A DNA stretch of 26,123 bases, taken from the NCBI GenBank assembly GCA_902803245.1, contig CADCPJ010000142.1, forward strand, positions 1 to 26,123, in the 5' to 3' direction. The notes under the pieces are model-generated. The model had not been told where the DNA came from and searched no databases. It worked only from the letters and a program-made list of their open reading frames with translations. Within the stretch, counting starts at the first letter, position 1; the number at the start of each line of letters is the position of its first letter. Both the position numbers and the translations under genes were made by a program. Positions 6,381-13,344 of the stretch are shown here, one piece after another. This stretch comes from an uncultured Lachnospiraceae bacterium (GTDB taxonomy: Bacteria > Bacillota > Clostridia > Lachnospirales > Lachnospiraceae).

Positions 6381-8372
6381 TCAAGGCTGTCTCAAATTGT
6401 CCCTCTTGCCGTTCATATTATCCCTCTCGCCGGCCAAATTGTCCCTCTCGCCGGCAAAATTGTCCCTCTTGCCGGCCAAACTATCCCTCTTGCCGGCCCT
6501 TGCGTCCTTCTTCTCGGTGCAGACGCCGGTCTTCGCGGAGAGAAGCCCGCAGGCCGAGCACTGCTGCCGGCAGTTCGGTGTGACGCTTCCCTCGCCAGTG
6601 GCCTTCTTCCACTCCTTCAGGAGGAAGGATCTGCTTACGCCGATGTCGATGAAGTCCCATGGGAAGATCTCGTCGTCGGAGCGCTCCCGCACCGTGTAGA
6701 AATCGGGATCAACACCCGCTTCCTCATAGGCCTCCTTCCAGATGTCGTAGCGGAAAAAGTCCGTCCAGGAATCGAAGATCGCGCCGCGCCGGTAGGCCGC
6801 CTCGATGACGTCCGCGACTCTCCTGTCGCCTCTGGCCAGGACGCCCTCGAGCTCGGTTCCGTTCGGCTCGTGCCATTTGTAGTGAATGCGCTTCTGGTTC
6901 TTCATCTGCCGGATCTCGTCCCGCACCGTGTGGGCATCATTTACATAATCCGAGGGCTTTAGCATCTGCGCCCACTGAAACGGGGTGAACGGCTTCGGCA
7001 CGAAAAATGACGTGCTGACGTTGATGTCGCAGGGGCCTGACCGCTCCTCTTTCGGAACCTCGTCATAAAACCGCTCGCAGATCGCCTGGGCGAGATGGGC
7101 GATGGCCTTCCGGTCCTCCTCCGTCTCGGTCGGGAGCCCCAGCATGAAATAGAGTTTCACCTTGGTCCAGCCGCCCTTAAATGCGAGAGCGGCTCCGTCG
7201 AGAATCTCCTCTTCGGTGATTCCCTTGTTGATCACGTCGCGCATCCTCTGGCTTCCGGCCTCGGGCGCGAATGTGAGCGAGCTCTTCCTGACGTCCTGCA
7301 CTTTGCTCATGACGTCGAGAGAGAAGTTGTCGATGCGCAGCGACGGCAGGGAGATGTTCACGTGCTCCTTCTGGAATTCATCAATCAGATAGGTCAGGAG
7401 CTCGTCGAGGCAGGTGTAGTCGCTTGAGGACAGGGAGCTTAAGGAGATCTCCTCGTAGCCGGATGAGCCGAGCATGTTCTTTGCGTATCTCTTCAGCACC
7501 TCGAGAGGGCGCTCGCGGAGCGGGCGATAGACATAGCCGGCCTGGCAGAACCGGCACCCGCGGATGCACCCCCGCTGGATCTCGAGGACCACCCGGTCCT
7601 GGGTCGGGCGGATGTAGGGGACGATGGGCTTCTCCGGATAAGGGGCGTCCGCAAGACTTAAAGAGAACTGTCGGCGCACCGTCCTCGGGAGATCGTCATA
7701 GATGGGTAAAAATGAATCGATCGTCCCGTCCTCCTTATAGGTCACGCGGTAAAATATGGGGGCGTAGATGCCCGGTATCCGGCCCGCCTCGCGAAGAAAT
7801 TCCATGCGGGACGCCCCGTCTGCCTTCATTTTCCTGTAGAGGTCCATGAGGTCGTCCATCACGACCTCGGACTCCCCGATGTAGAAGAGATCGAAAAACG
7901 GCGCGATCGGCTCCGGGTTATAGGTGCACGGGCCGCCGCCCATGACGATCGGGTCCTCCGCGCCTCTCTCGGACGCGTGCAGCGGAATTCCGGAGAGCTC
8001 GAGCACCTGGAGGATGTTCGTGTAGCATAGCTCGTACTGCAGCGTGATCCCGAGGAAATCGGCCTTTTTTACCTCCTCCTGGGACTCCAGCATAAAGAGC
8101 GGAATCCGCTCGCTCCGCATGATCTTCTCGAGATCCGGCCACGGCGAATAGACCCGCTCGCACCAGGTGTCGCTGCGGCGGTTCAGCTGCTCGTAGATGA
8201 TCTGGATGCCCAGGTGGGACATGCCGATTTCATAAACATCCGGAAAGCACATGGCAAACCGGATGTCGACTTCATCTTTGTTCTTTATGATGCTGTTCGG
8301 TTCATTTCCGATGTATCTGGCCGGTTTCTCGACCTGGCTTAAAATCCGGTCCGGCAAAGCTGGGTTGATCAT
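6381..8372 (-). CDS. TIGR03960-type radical SAM protein with B12-binding-like N-terminus
   Basis: 663-residue radical SAM protein of the family that pairs with DUF2344. A B12-binding-like N-terminal region (about 35-200) contains FPDVYEIGMSHLG and VMGGGPCTYNPEP. The core carries the [4Fe-4S]/SAM motif CxxxCxxC as C269, C273 and C276 (RGCIRGCRFCQAG), followed by GSSGYEEISLSSLSSSDY. A C-terminal CRQQCSACG cluster (C601, C605, C608) is the usual family end. Beyond it lies an unusual tail of five heptapeptide repeats (AG[KE]RDN-L/F). The reaction is unknown; a role in tRNA or ribosome modification is guessed from its neighbours only. GGAGGGG precedes ATG 8372. Confidence 0.92.
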   Translation of the reverse strand: MINPALPDRILSQVEKPARYIGNEPNSIIKNKDEVDIRFAMCFPDVYEIGMSHLGIQIIYEQLNRRSDTWCERVYSPWPDLEKIMRSERIPLFMLESQEEVKKADFLGITLQYELCYTNILQVLELSGIPLHASERGAEDPIVMGGGPCTYNPEPIAPFFDLFYIGESEVVMDDLMDLYRKMKADGASRMEFLREAGRIPGIYAPIFYRVTYKEDGTIDSFLPIYDDLPRTVRRQFSLSLADAPYPEKPIVPYIRPTQDRVVLEIQRGCIRGCRFCQAGYVYRPLRERPLEVLKRYAKNMLGSSGYEEISLSSLSSSDYTCLDELLTYLIDEFQKEHVNISLPSLRIDNFSLDVMSKVQDVRKSSLTFAPEAGSQRMRDVINKGITEEEILDGAALAFKGGWTKVKLYFMLGLPTETEEDRKAIAHLAQAICERFYDEVPKEERSGPCDINVSTSFFVPKPFTPFQWAQMLKPSDYVNDAHTVRDEIRQMKNQKRIHYKWHEPNGTELEGVLARGDRRVADVIEAAYRRGAIFDSWTDFFRYDIWKEAYEEAGVDPDFYTVRERSDDEIFPWDFIDIGVSRSFLLKEWKKATGEGSVTPNCRQQCSACGLLSAKTGVCTEKKDARAGKRDSLAGKRDNFAGERDNLAGERDNMNGKRDNLRQP
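6397..6501 (-). repeat. 21-bp in-frame tandem repeat at the radical SAM C-terminus
   Basis: Five 21-bp units start at 6397, 6418, 6439, 6460 and 6481 and share TCCCTCT-GCCGGC on the plus strand. They encode successive AGKRDNL-type heptapeptides in the last 40 residues of the radical SAM protein. A degenerate sixth unit may begin at 6502. Confidence 0.92.
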
Positions 8373-8403
8373 GTCCCCTCCGAGGCGTTGCTATCTGCCT
8401 GTA

Positions 8404-8597
8404 CATATCGAATTACCTATCGAATGACATATCAGATGGCATGACGAATGGCATATCAAATGGCATATCAAAATGACATATCAAATGGCATATCAAATGG
8501 CATATTAAAATGCATATCAAAATGACATATCAAATGGCACATCAAACGGCATATTAAAATGCATATCAAATTGCATATCAAATTGCATATCGAAAGC
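8404..8597. repeat. 12-bp minisatellite, 16 units, with a 49-bp higher-order duplication
   Basis: This AT-rich array fills most of the 295-base gap between hisI and the radical SAM gene. Plus-strand consensus is CATATCAAATGG. Fourteen units are 12 bp and two (8464-8476, 8513-8525) are 13 bp. Units 6-9 (8464-8512) and 10-13 (8513-8561) form a 49-bp block duplicated with two T/C differences. The right end (8586-8597) and left end (8404-8427) are the most diverged units. There are no spacers, so it is not a CRISPR array. Confidence 0.95.
8413..8588 (-). other. Three candidate mini-reading-frames within the 12-bp array
   Basis: On the minus strand the array reads as three consecutive small frames: 8588-8517 (23 codons), 8515-8468 (15 codons) and 8466-8413 (17 codons). 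Each is made of the four-residue repeat M-x-F-D. The first two end in TGA followed one base later by the next ATG (TGATATG), because of the two 13-bp units. AGGAG (8601-8597) lies eight bases before the first ATG. The next gene downstream is the radical SAM gene. Expression is unproven; repeats of this type give open frames by chance. Confidence 0.25.
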
Positions 8598-8626
8598 TCC
8601 TGCTTATGCAGGCATTTTCCATAAGC
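8597..8626 (-). promoter_or_regulatory. Competing hairpins around a Shine-Dalgarno
   Basis: On the minus strand GCTTATG (8626-8620) can pair with CATAAGC (8608-8602), a seven-base stem leaving AGGAG (8601-8597) free. Alternatively CCTGC (8612-8608) pairs with GCAGG (8603-8599), a five-base stem with loop ATAA that captures part of AGGAG. The stems share bases, so they exclude each other. No U-run follows either stem. Structure is seen by eye; function is inference. Confidence 0.3.
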
Positions 8627-8667
8627 GGTGAAACAAAAGGCCTTATCTTATAAAAGCGCCGCAGCCG

Positions 8668-8985
8668 TCAGATGATCTGCGTGAAGAAGCAGCTCCGGTT
8701 TCCGGTGTGGCAGGCGGCGCCGATCTGCTCGACTTTTGCCAGCAGCGTGTCCCTGTCACAGTCCGCAGAGAGGGATTTTACATACTGAAAATGCCCCGAG
8801 GTCTCCCCTTTGATCCACAGGCTCTGCCTGCTTCTCGAGAAATAGGTCATCCTCCTTGTCTTCACCGTGAGGTTGTAGCTCTCCTCGTTCATCCAGGCCA
8901 TCATCAGCACGTCGCCGTTTTCCGCATCCTGGACGATGCAGGGGATGAGGCCCTGTTCATTTGTCTTGAAGTCGCGAAATTCCAT
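8668..8985 (-). CDS. hisI: Phosphoribosyl-AMP cyclohydrolase
   Basis: 105-residue PRA-CH enzyme, third step of histidine synthesis, opening the adenine ring of phosphoribosyl-AMP. The Mg-binding DCDRDT and the zinc cysteines in DCDRD and [13 protein letters not shown] are present. There is no HisE domain, so the pyrophosphohydrolase must be encoded elsewhere. The frame is open to 9057, but ATG 8985 starts the conserved [15 protein letters not shown] and follows AAAGGAAA. It is separated from hisB by 117 bases holding REP-like palindromes, so it may be less tightly coupled than the other his genes. No clear terminator is seen after it. Confidence 0.95.
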   Translation of the reverse strand: MEFRDFKTNEQGLIPCIVQDAENGDVLMMAWMNEESYNLTVKTRRMTYFSRSRQSLWIKGETSGHFQYVKSLSADCDRDTLLAKVEQIGAACHTGNRSCFFTQII

Positions 8986-9015
8986 CTTATTTCCTTTAAA
9001 CACCTGGCGCGGCGC

Positions 9016-9030
9016 CGGGGACTGCCCCCG
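9016..9030. repeat. Partial REP-like palindrome copy
   Basis: CGGGG-ACTGC-CCCCG is a five-base GC stem that repeats the core GGGGACTG(T/C)CCCC(A/G)TTG of the longer element at 9077-9107 in the same orientation, about 70 bases away. It lies in the hisB-hisI gap. Confidence 0.5.
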
Positions 9031-9076
9031 TTGCTGCGCTCGTGGATTCATTGTCAAGGCTTTTGGGTGATCTTTA

Positions 9077-9107
9077 TGTGACAGTGGGGACTGTCCCCAT
9101 TGTCACA
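9077..9107. repeat. REP-like palindrome overlapping the hisB stop codon
   Basis: The arms 9077-9090 and 9094-9107 pair over 14 positions (one G-T wobble) around the loop CTG, with core TGGGGA-CTG-TCCCCA and outer TGTGACA/TGTCACA. The hisB TGA (9105-9103) lies inside the right arm. GGGGACTGTCCCC-type palindromes recur as dispersed REP-like elements in Firmicutes genomes (known from memory). No U-run follows on the minus strand, so it is not a standard terminator. Confidence 0.7.
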
Positions 9108-9693
9108 AAGTGCCTTTCGTGGAGAGCACGTCCCGGATTCGTGGGTCAAAGGAGGTCGCCTCGTCGAGGGCTTTCGCGAAGGCCTTGAACGCCGCCTCGG
9201 CGATGTGGTGGTTGTTGCCTCCCTCGAGCATCCGGAAATGCAGATTCATCGCCGCATTGACCGAGACTGCGTAGAAGAACTCCCTCAGCATCTCGGTCTC
9301 GAATGATCCGATGCGCTCCGCCGTAAATTCAATATCGCTCACAAAGGAGGCGCGGCCGCTTAAGTCGAGCGCGCACAGGATCAGCGTCTCGTCCATGGGA
9401 AGGACGAAGTTTCCGTATCTTCGGATGCCTTTTTTGTCTCCCACCGCCTGTGCGATCGCCTGGCCGAGGACAATTCCCGTGTCCTCGATGGTGTGGTGTC
9501 CGTCCACATGGAGGTCTCCCTTCACCCGTACGCTGAGATCGAAGAAGCCGTGCCTCGCAAAAGCGTCCAGCATGTGGTCGAAGAAGCCGATCCCCGTACA
9601 GACGTCGGCCTTTCCGCTCCCGTCCAGGTTAAGCGACACGCAGATGTCCGTCTCTCCCGTCGTCCTTATAATTTTTGCCGTTCTTGAATTCAT
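9103..9693 (-). CDS. hisB: Imidazoleglycerol-phosphate dehydratase
   Basis: 196-residue monofunctional IGPD, converting imidazole-glycerol phosphate to imidazole-acetol phosphate. The manganese-binding motifs are complete: GFFDHML (36-42), DLHVDGHHTIEDTG (60-73) and EGGNNHHIAEAAFK (157-170). The end VLSTKGTL is typical. There is no phosphatase domain. ATG 9693 follows GAGGGGCAGGG. Its stop codon is inside a REP-like palindrome. A 131-base gap with a hairpin and short repeats separates it from hisD. Confidence 0.97.
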   Translation of the reverse strand: MNSRTAKIIRTTGETDICVSLNLDGSGKADVCTGIGFFDHMLDAFARHGFFDLSVRVKGDLHVDGHHTIEDTGIVLGQAIAQAVGDKKGIRRYGNFVLPMDETLILCALDLSGRASFVSDIEFTAERIGSFETEMLREFFYAVSVNAAMNLHFRMLEGGNNHHIAEAAFKAFAKALDEATSFDPRIRDVLSTKGTL

Positions 9694-9723
9694 CTTCCCT
9701 GCCCCTCACGAATGCAGCGGTGG

Positions 9724-9785
9724 ATTTCCAAACATGTATGAGATGAATGTTTGGAAATTATGTTTGGAATAATGTTTGGGATAAA
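9724..9785 (-). repeat. Perfect 12-bp-stem hairpin and ATGTTTGG repeats before hisB
   Basis: ATTTCCAAACAT (9724-9735) and ATGTTTGGAAAT (9747-9758) form a perfect 12-base stem around an 11-base loop. The right arm is repeated twice more in degenerate form (9760-9770, 9772-9785). It lies about 30 bases before the hisB ATG in the hisD-hisB gap. No U-run follows on the minus strand. It could set hisB mRNA stability or processing, or be a decayed mobile repeat. Confidence 0.7.
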
Positions 9786-9804
9786 TGCATGAGATAAATG
9801 AGTT

Positions 9805-9847
9805 CTCATGCCCTCGTACCGTGCTCATGCCCTCGTTCCGTGCTCAT
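9805..9847. repeat. 19-bp tandem duplication across the hisD stop
   Basis: CTCATGCCCTCGTACCGTG (9805-9823) is repeated at 9824-9842 with one change, and CTCAT begins a third copy. The hisD TGA (9827-9825) lies in the second unit, so the duplication spans the last residues HGTRA and the non-coding flank. Confidence 0.9.
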
Positions 9848-11141
9848 CCTCCCCGAACCGCACCTGCACCGAGTTTGCGTGCGCGGTCAGGGACTCCGCC
9901 TTGGCGAAGGCGACGATGTCGGTGTGCAGGGAGTCAAGTGCCTCCCTCGAGCTGTATATGATGCTCGTCTTCTTGATGAAATCGTCCACCGACAGCGCCG
10001 AGAAGAACCTCGCCGTTCCGTTCGTCGGAAGGACGTGATTCGGCCCCGCAAAATAGTCGCCGAGAGGCTCTGAGGAGTGGGCTCCCACGAAGATCGCACC
10101 CGCGTTCCTGATCTTCGTCATGACGAGGAACGGCTCCTTTGTGACGATCTCCAGGTGCTCCGGCGCGATCGCGTTGACTGCTTCCACGGCCTCCTCCAGA
10201 GTTTCCGCCACGAAGAAATGGCCGAAGTTTTCGAGAGACTTCTCAATGATGGCGCGCCTCTCCAGAGTCCGCAGGTAGGCCTCAATCTCCCTGATCACCG
10301 CGCCTGCGACCGCCTCGCTCGTGGTCACGAGGATCGCGGAGGCGAGCTCGTCGTGCTCGGCCTGCGACAGGAGGTCCGCAGCCACCTCGTGGGGGTCCGC
10401 CGTCTCGTCCGCAAGGACCGTGATCTCGGAGGGACCCGCGACCGAATCGATGGATACGTGGCCGTACACGGCGCGCTTTGCGAGCGCCACGAAGATGTTG
10501 CCCGGCCCCGTAATCTTGTCCACCTTCGGGACACTCTCCGTCCCGTAGGCCATGGCCGCGATCGCCTGGGCTCCGCCGGCCTTCACGATGCGTGTAACTC
10601 CGGCCTCCCTGGCCGCGACGAGCGTCGTCGGAGTCACCTTCCCGTCCTTTCCGGGAGGCGTGCACATGAGTATCTCCCTCACGCCGGCCACCTGGGCCGG
10701 AATCACGTTCATCAGCACGGAGGACGGGTAAGCCGCCTTTCCTCCCGGGACGTACACGCCGACTCTCTCAAGGGGCGTGACTCTCTGCCCGAGCACCATG
10801 CCGCTCTCCTCGGTCATGAACCAGCTCTTCTGCCTCTGCTGCTCATGAAAATGGCGTATCCGCCCGATCGCGCGGCGGAAAATCCGGGTGAGCTCCTCCG
10901 GGACAGCCCTGTAGGCCTCCTCAATTTCTTCATCCGATACGTAAAGCGTGTCCGCAGTCAGCTCGCAGCGGTCGAAGCGCCTCTCGTACTCAAAGAGAGC
11001 GGCGTCTCCGTTTTTCCGCACATCGCCTAAAATGTCCGCGACGATCTTCTCCTCTTCCGGGTAGCTGTCCGTGCTGCGCTTAAGGAGCTCCCTCTGCATC
11101 TTCTCAAATGACTCCGCGCTCAGCTTCTCGATCGCCATCAT
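9825..11141 (-). CDS. hisD: Histidinol dehydrogenase
   Basis: 438-residue enzyme oxidising histidinol to histidine in two NAD-dependent steps. Family segments are GGAQAIAAMAYGTESVPKVD, ITGPGN, AGPSEITVLAD, SQAEHDE (zinc ligands), APEHLEIV and the C-terminal AHANSVQVRFGE. Its ATG overlaps the hisG stop as ATGA, and AAGGAGGT lies nine bases upstream; a second ATG follows directly at 11138. The last residues fall in a 19-bp tandem duplication, and the last few (EDEHGTRA) look unconserved. Confidence 0.97.
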   Translation of the reverse strand: MMAIEKLSAESFEKMQRELLKRSTDSYPEEEKIVADILGDVRKNGDAALFEYERRFDRCELTADTLYVSDEEIEEAYRAVPEELTRIFRRAIGRIRHFHEQQRQKSWFMTEESGMVLGQRVTPLERVGVYVPGGKAAYPSSVLMNVIPAQVAGVREILMCTPPGKDGKVTPTTLVAAREAGVTRIVKAGGAQAIAAMAYGTESVPKVDKITGPGNIFVALAKRAVYGHVSIDSVAGPSEITVLADETADPHEVAADLLSQAEHDELASAILVTTSEAVAGAVIREIEAYLRTLERRAIIEKSLENFGHFFVAETLEEAVEAVNAIAPEHLEIVTKEPFLVMTKIRNAGAIFVGAHSSEPLGDYFAGPNHVLPTNGTARFFSALSVDDFIKKTSIIYSSREALDSLHTDIVAFAKAESLTAHANSVQVRFGEDEHGTRA

Positions 11142-11779
11142 TTCTCCATTACCTCCTTGAGCTTTGTGATGAGCCAGGTGATCCGCGCATTTTCCATCTT
11201 CATGCTGACCTGGTTTACGACGACCCGGGCCGAGAGATGGCAGACCTCCTCGAGCACTTCGAGTCCGTTCTCCTTCAGGGTCGATCCCGTCTCCACGATG
11301 TCGCAGATGACTTCGGACAGGCCGACGATCGGCGCCAGCTCGATGGAGCCGTTCATCTTGATGATCTCGACACTCTGGTGCCTGCGGTTTAAAAAATAGT
11401 CCTTCGCGATATTCGGGTATTTTGTAGCCACGCGGAACTGGTCGCCGGAGTTAAGGATCTCCCTTGCGCCGGGCGGTCCGCAGATGCACATCCGGCAGGC
11501 GCCGTATTTTAAGTCCAGGACTTCGTAGATCTTCCGCCCTTCCTCTAAAATCGTGTCCCTCCCGACGATGCCGATGTCCGCGGCGCCGTAGGCCACATAA
11601 GTGGGGACGTCCGGGCCCTTCGCGAGGAAGAACCGCACCCCCATCTCTTCATTTGTAAAAATGAGCTTTCTCGTATTCTCGTCGTCCGCGCCGCCTGATG
11701 TGATCCCGGCCTTTTTGAAGAGCTCGAGCGTCTTCTTCGCAAGCCGCCCCTTGGTGAGGGCGATGGTCAGATATTTCAT
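11138..11779 (-). CDS. hisG: ATP phosphoribosyltransferase, short form
   Basis: 213-residue HisG of the short type (HisG-S), which lacks the C-terminal regulatory domain and works as a complex with HisZ. It joins ATP to PRPP in the first and controlled step of histidine synthesis. Recognised from MKYLTIALTKGRLAKKTLELF, ADIGIVGRDTI, RVATKYPNIAKDYF and the PRPP-loop region DIVETGSTLKENGLEV. Its ATG overlaps the hisZ stop (ATGA) and is preceded by CGAGGAGGA. Tight coupling with hisZ matches the need for equal amounts of both subunits. Confidence 0.97.
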   Translation of the reverse strand: MKYLTIALTKGRLAKKTLELFKKAGITSGGADDENTRKLIFTNEEMGVRFFLAKGPDVPTYVAYGAADIGIVGRDTILEEGRKIYEVLDLKYGACRMCICGPPGAREILNSGDQFRVATKYPNIAKDYFLNRRHQSVEIIKMNGSIELAPIVGLSEVICDIVETGSTLKENGLEVLEEVCHLSARVVVNQVSMKMENARITWLITKLKEVMEK

Positions 11780-12768
11780 ATGCGGTTCCTCCTCGACAGC
11801 GCATTTCCGAGCTGGTCGATATAGAGCCCGACGCCGATCGCCGGGGCGTCCATCCCGAAATGCTGAAGAAGGCGGTCGTATCTCCCGCCCTTCGCGACCG
11901 GCTCTCCCGTCCCGTAAGTGAACGCGGAGAAGATGATCCCGGTGTAATAGTGAAACTTGCTGAGAAGGCCGAAGTCGTAAGAAAGAAATCTCTCGTGGCC
12001 GCTCTCCCTCACGGCGCCGCCGATCTCGCGGAGCCTTACTATGGCCTCGCGCGCGCCATCGTTTACCGCATACTTCTCCGCCTCGTCAAGGATTTCCGGT
12101 CCTCCGAACATCTGCGGCATCCGGATAAAGGCCTGCCGGATCGAATCGAAAGTTTCGCTCCCCTCGAGCAGCTCCTCGACGCCGAAGAAATTCTTATTGG
12201 AAATGAGCCGGCGGATCTCTTCGATCTTCTCGTCGCCAAGGCCCGAATCCTGCGCAAGGGACTTGAAGTAGTTGTTCTCGCCGATGCTCACCTGAAAATC
12301 CTTAAGCCCCGATCTTAAGAGAAGGTCGCACGTGAGGCGGAGGATCTCCGCGTCCGCTTCCACGGATCCGTCCCCGATCAGCTCCACGCCCATCTGCGTC
12401 TGCTCCTTCAAGTGGAGCTGGTACTCCTCCATATTGACAAATGTGCTTCCCTTGTAGGCGAGCCGGAAAGGCATGCCCTCTTTTGGGAAATGCATGGCCA
12501 CCGCCCGCGCGACGGAGGGCGTGAAGTCGGGCCGAAGCACAAGCGTATTGCCGTCGCGGTCAAAGAACTTGTAGAGCTCATTGGAGGGAGTGGTTCCGAT
12601 GTCGCTCCCAAAGACATCGAAGTACTCGACCGTGGGAGTTTCGATGTCCTCATAGCCATAGGCCTCAAACACCTTGTGGAGGGATTCCATGAGCTCCCGC
12701 TTTTTAAAGCCCATGGAGCCATAGATATCCCTGAAGCCCTCGGGCGTGTGAATGCGAAGATTCTTCAT
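11776..12768 (-). CDS. hisZ: ATP phosphoribosyltransferase regulatory subunit
   Basis: 330-residue histidyl-tRNA-synthetase-like protein without aminoacylation. It starts with HTPEGFRDIYG and has the class II core (LVLRPDFTPSVARAVA, KGGRYDRLLQHFG) but no anticodon-binding domain, which separates it from HisS. It is the partner that allows short HisG to work and respond to histidine. At 330 residues it is toward the short end for HisZ. GAGGGG precedes its ATG inside the recU 3' end, five bases after the recU stop, and it overlaps hisG. Confidence 0.95.
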   Translation of the reverse strand: MKNLRIHTPEGFRDIYGSMGFKKRELMESLHKVFEAYGYEDIETPTVEYFDVFGSDIGTTPSNELYKFFDRDGNTLVLRPDFTPSVARAVAMHFPKEGMPFRLAYKGSTFVNMEEYQLHLKEQTQMGVELIGDGSVEADAEILRLTCDLLLRSGLKDFQVSIGENNYFKSLAQDSGLGDEKIEEIRRLISNKNFFGVEELLEGSETFDSIRQAFIRMPQMFGGPEILDEAEKYAVNDGAREAIVRLREIGGAVRESGHERFLSYDFGLLSKFHYYTGIIFSAFTYGTGEPVAKGGRYDRLLQHFGMDAPAIGVGLYIDQLGNALSRRNRI

Positions 12769-12773
12769 CTTAT

Positions 12774-13307
12774 CTATCCCCTCTCATTTAAGTCGAGCTG
12801 CAGCCCCTGAAGGATCGGAAGCATGCAGTCGCTTTTCGCGTCAAGGAAGTAGGCCGGATCGAGCTCCGATATGAGGAAGCTCTTCCTTCCGCCATATTCC
12901 ATCCTGTTCCAGAACTCCATCATTTCCCGGTAGGGCATGTAATAGAATTCCTGCCTGGAAGAGAAATAAAGAAGCAGGAATGAGATGCCCTGCTGCCTCT
13001 CAAAATCCGTCATGAACCGGACCTGGTGCTCGTGGATGTTCGCCAGAGGAAATGTGTCCTCCGCGCACTCCTTCGCGTCGAAGCAGACCGGGATCCCCTG
13101 TACGACCCCCATGTAGTCCACGGTGCTCTTCTGGTCGAAGTAAGCCAGCGTGATGTGCCTGCTGTCCTTGTCTATGTGGATCGGGGTGATCGGAGTCGGT
13201 ATCTTCTGGATCAGGGCGAGCCCCTCCCTGCGGTACTGCTCAATCGTCCGGTTTACGAACTCCTCGAGGGTCGATCCCCTGAGCCCCCGCGATTTCCATG
13301 TAGCCAT
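12774..13307 (-). CDS. recU: Holliday junction resolvase RecU
   Basis: 177-residue RecU-type endonuclease, known to cut Holliday junctions in Firmicutes recombination. Recognised from the N-terminal RGSTLEEFVNRTIEQY, the KIPTPI segment, STVDYMGV (D64), CFDAKECAEDTFPL (D77, K79, E80) and IHEHQ. The aspartate-to-acid spacing of 13 matches the active site of the Bacillus enzyme, with Glu replaced by Asp in the second position. ATG 13307 has a weak AAGG upstream. Instead of the usual ponA neighbour it lies directly before hisZ. Confidence 0.88.
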   Translation of the reverse strand: MATWKSRGLRGSTLEEFVNRTIEQYRREGLALIQKIPTPITPIHIDKDSRHITLAYFDQKSTVDYMGVVQGIPVCFDAKECAEDTFPLANIHEHQVRFMTDFERQQGISFLLLYFSSRQEFYYMPYREMMEFWNRMEYGGRKSFLISELDPAYFLDAKSDCMLPILQGLQLDLNERG

Positions 13308-13344
13308 ACAGTCGCCTTATGTTCCTTATGTTTTACAGTTACGT

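Noticed and set aside
8404..8597. CRISPR array or plasmid-type iterons.
   Set aside because: Units abut with no spacers and are far too short for CRISPR; no replication gene or DnaA-type context is present.
8627..8667. Terminator after hisI.
   Set aside because: AAGGCCTT and TTTTG are present, but there is no stem-loop followed by a U-run on the minus strand.
13308..13344. T-box riboswitch for the histidine genes.
   Set aside because: The gap before recU is only 37 bases, and no T-box-like structure is visible before hisZ.
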